A DNA stretch of 64,000 nt from Lactobacillus kullabergensis (GTDB lineage: Bacteria; Bacillota; Bacilli; Lactobacillales; Lactobacillaceae). Under the pieces are notes generated by a model. The model saw only the letters and a list, made by a program, of their open reading frames with translations, made no database searches and was not told where the DNA came from. The stretch covers positions 1,576,499 to 1,640,498 of the forward strand of contig NZ_KQ033871.1 of assembly GCF_000967195.1 (NCBI RefSeq). Reading direction: 5' to 3'. This document shows, piece by piece, positions 63,759 through 64,000 of the stretch. Numbering within the stretch: position 1 is the stretch's first letter; the number at the start of each line of letters is the position of its first letter. A program made the translations under genes and the position numbers.

Positions 63759-64000
63759 ATGATTGAAAATACTCCACGTAAAACAAAAGCATTTATTGCT
63801 GGAGCCAATTTAAATGATCCTAATTTTGACTACTACATGAGTGAACTGGCTAACCTTACAGAAGCTGCAAACATGGAGGTTGTAGGACAAGCTCGACAAA
63901 ATGAGGAACATATAATAGCTGGCACTTATTTTGGCTTAGGAAAAATCAATGAAATTAAGGATATGGCACATGGTTTAAAAGCAAAAGTTCTAGTACTTAA
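63759..64000 (+). CDS. hflX: GTPase HflX, partial
   Basis: The first ~80 codons; the gene runs off the right edge. After a short N-terminus (MIENTPRKTKAFIAGANL) comes 'SELANLTEAANMEVVGQARQ', and then 'AGTYFGLGKINEIKDMA'. The latter is the conserved HflX N-terminal-domain motif (typically TYxGxGKxxEI). HflX is a ribosome-associated GTPase that rescues stalled 70S particles under stress. AGAAAGAG precedes the ATG at 63759. The GTPase domain lies outside the window. Confidence 0.9.
   Translation, partial: MIENTPRKTKAFIAGANLNDPNFDYYMSELANLTEAANMEVVGQARQNEEHIIAGTYFGLGKINEIKDMAHGLKAKVLVL

Overview
The window is low-GC Gram-positive chromosome and reads as Lactobacillus sensu stricto (L. delbrueckii / L. 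acidophilus type). The evidence is SLAP-domain surface proteins, a YSIRK-type signal peptide, the gene order metG-tatD-rnmV-rsmA-veg-purR-glmU, a PepE/PepG-type cysteine peptidase, and many AGGAGG ribosome sites with frequent TTG/GTG starts. The rich PTS/glycosidase content fits an animal-gut species, possibly insect-associated; that last step is inference only.

Layout. (1) 1-10.1 kb is sugar metabolism on the minus strand. Two MupG-like (DUF871) genes come first, one cut by the left edge, with a PTS EIIC and an NTF2-like gene. A second EIIC is broken by a frameshift. The last block is an operon of 6-phospho-beta-glycosidase, ROK kinase, LacI regulator and GH29 alpha-L-fucosidase. The same GAAACGTTTC operator sits at the operon promoter and at the broken EIIC promoter. 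(2) 10.1-23.2 kb holds two divergent surface-protein genes: a 519-aa SLAP/FIVAR protein and a giant ~3,646-aa adhesin (YSIRK signal, beta-helix head, ~2,450-aa DUF1542-like helical stalk, four SLAP repeats). (3) 23.2-35.4 kb is housekeeping on the minus strand: glmU, purR, veg, rsmA, rnmV, tatD, metG, a Mg2+ P-type ATPase behind an M-box riboswitch, a TPM-like membrane protein, comEB and trpS. (4) 35.4-43 kb contains a SRAP protein, tRNA-Gly, a degenerate CPBP protein, an SOS-controlled Y-family polymerase with YolD, greA, CIRCE-preceded hsp20, a PH/SHOCT protein and a PepE-type peptidase. (5) 42.9-49.8 kb is a nucleoside uptake operon (two BMP lipoproteins, ATPase, two permeases, nucleoside hydrolase) with an internal terminator behind the lipoprotein genes. 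(6) 50-55.3 kb contains ogt, an HD hydrolase, a secreted protein of unknown function, tRNA-Thr, a UPF0145 protein, a NUDIX hydrolase and tyrS with a Tyr T-box. (7) 55.3-60.1 kb is an envelope operon: LCP transferase, PlsY-like acyltransferase and a ~990-aa polytopic membrane protein ending in an LtaS-type sulfatase domain. (8) 60.2-64 kb contains a short mutarotase-like gene, an orphan HicB, a long palindrome, a DHA2 transporter, a 34-codon gene and the start of hflX.

The observations I rate highest are the LCP-PlsY-(membrane/LtaS) operon, the giant SLAP-anchored adhesin, the SOS UvrX-YolD pair with two LexA boxes around one -10, the GntR-type operators upstream of the MupG/EIIC genes, a candidate small RNA near 60.94-61.12 kb, the 34-aa ORF at 63.2 kb, and two tRNA genes with stem mismatches. 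All family calls come from motif recognition by eye; no database search was run.
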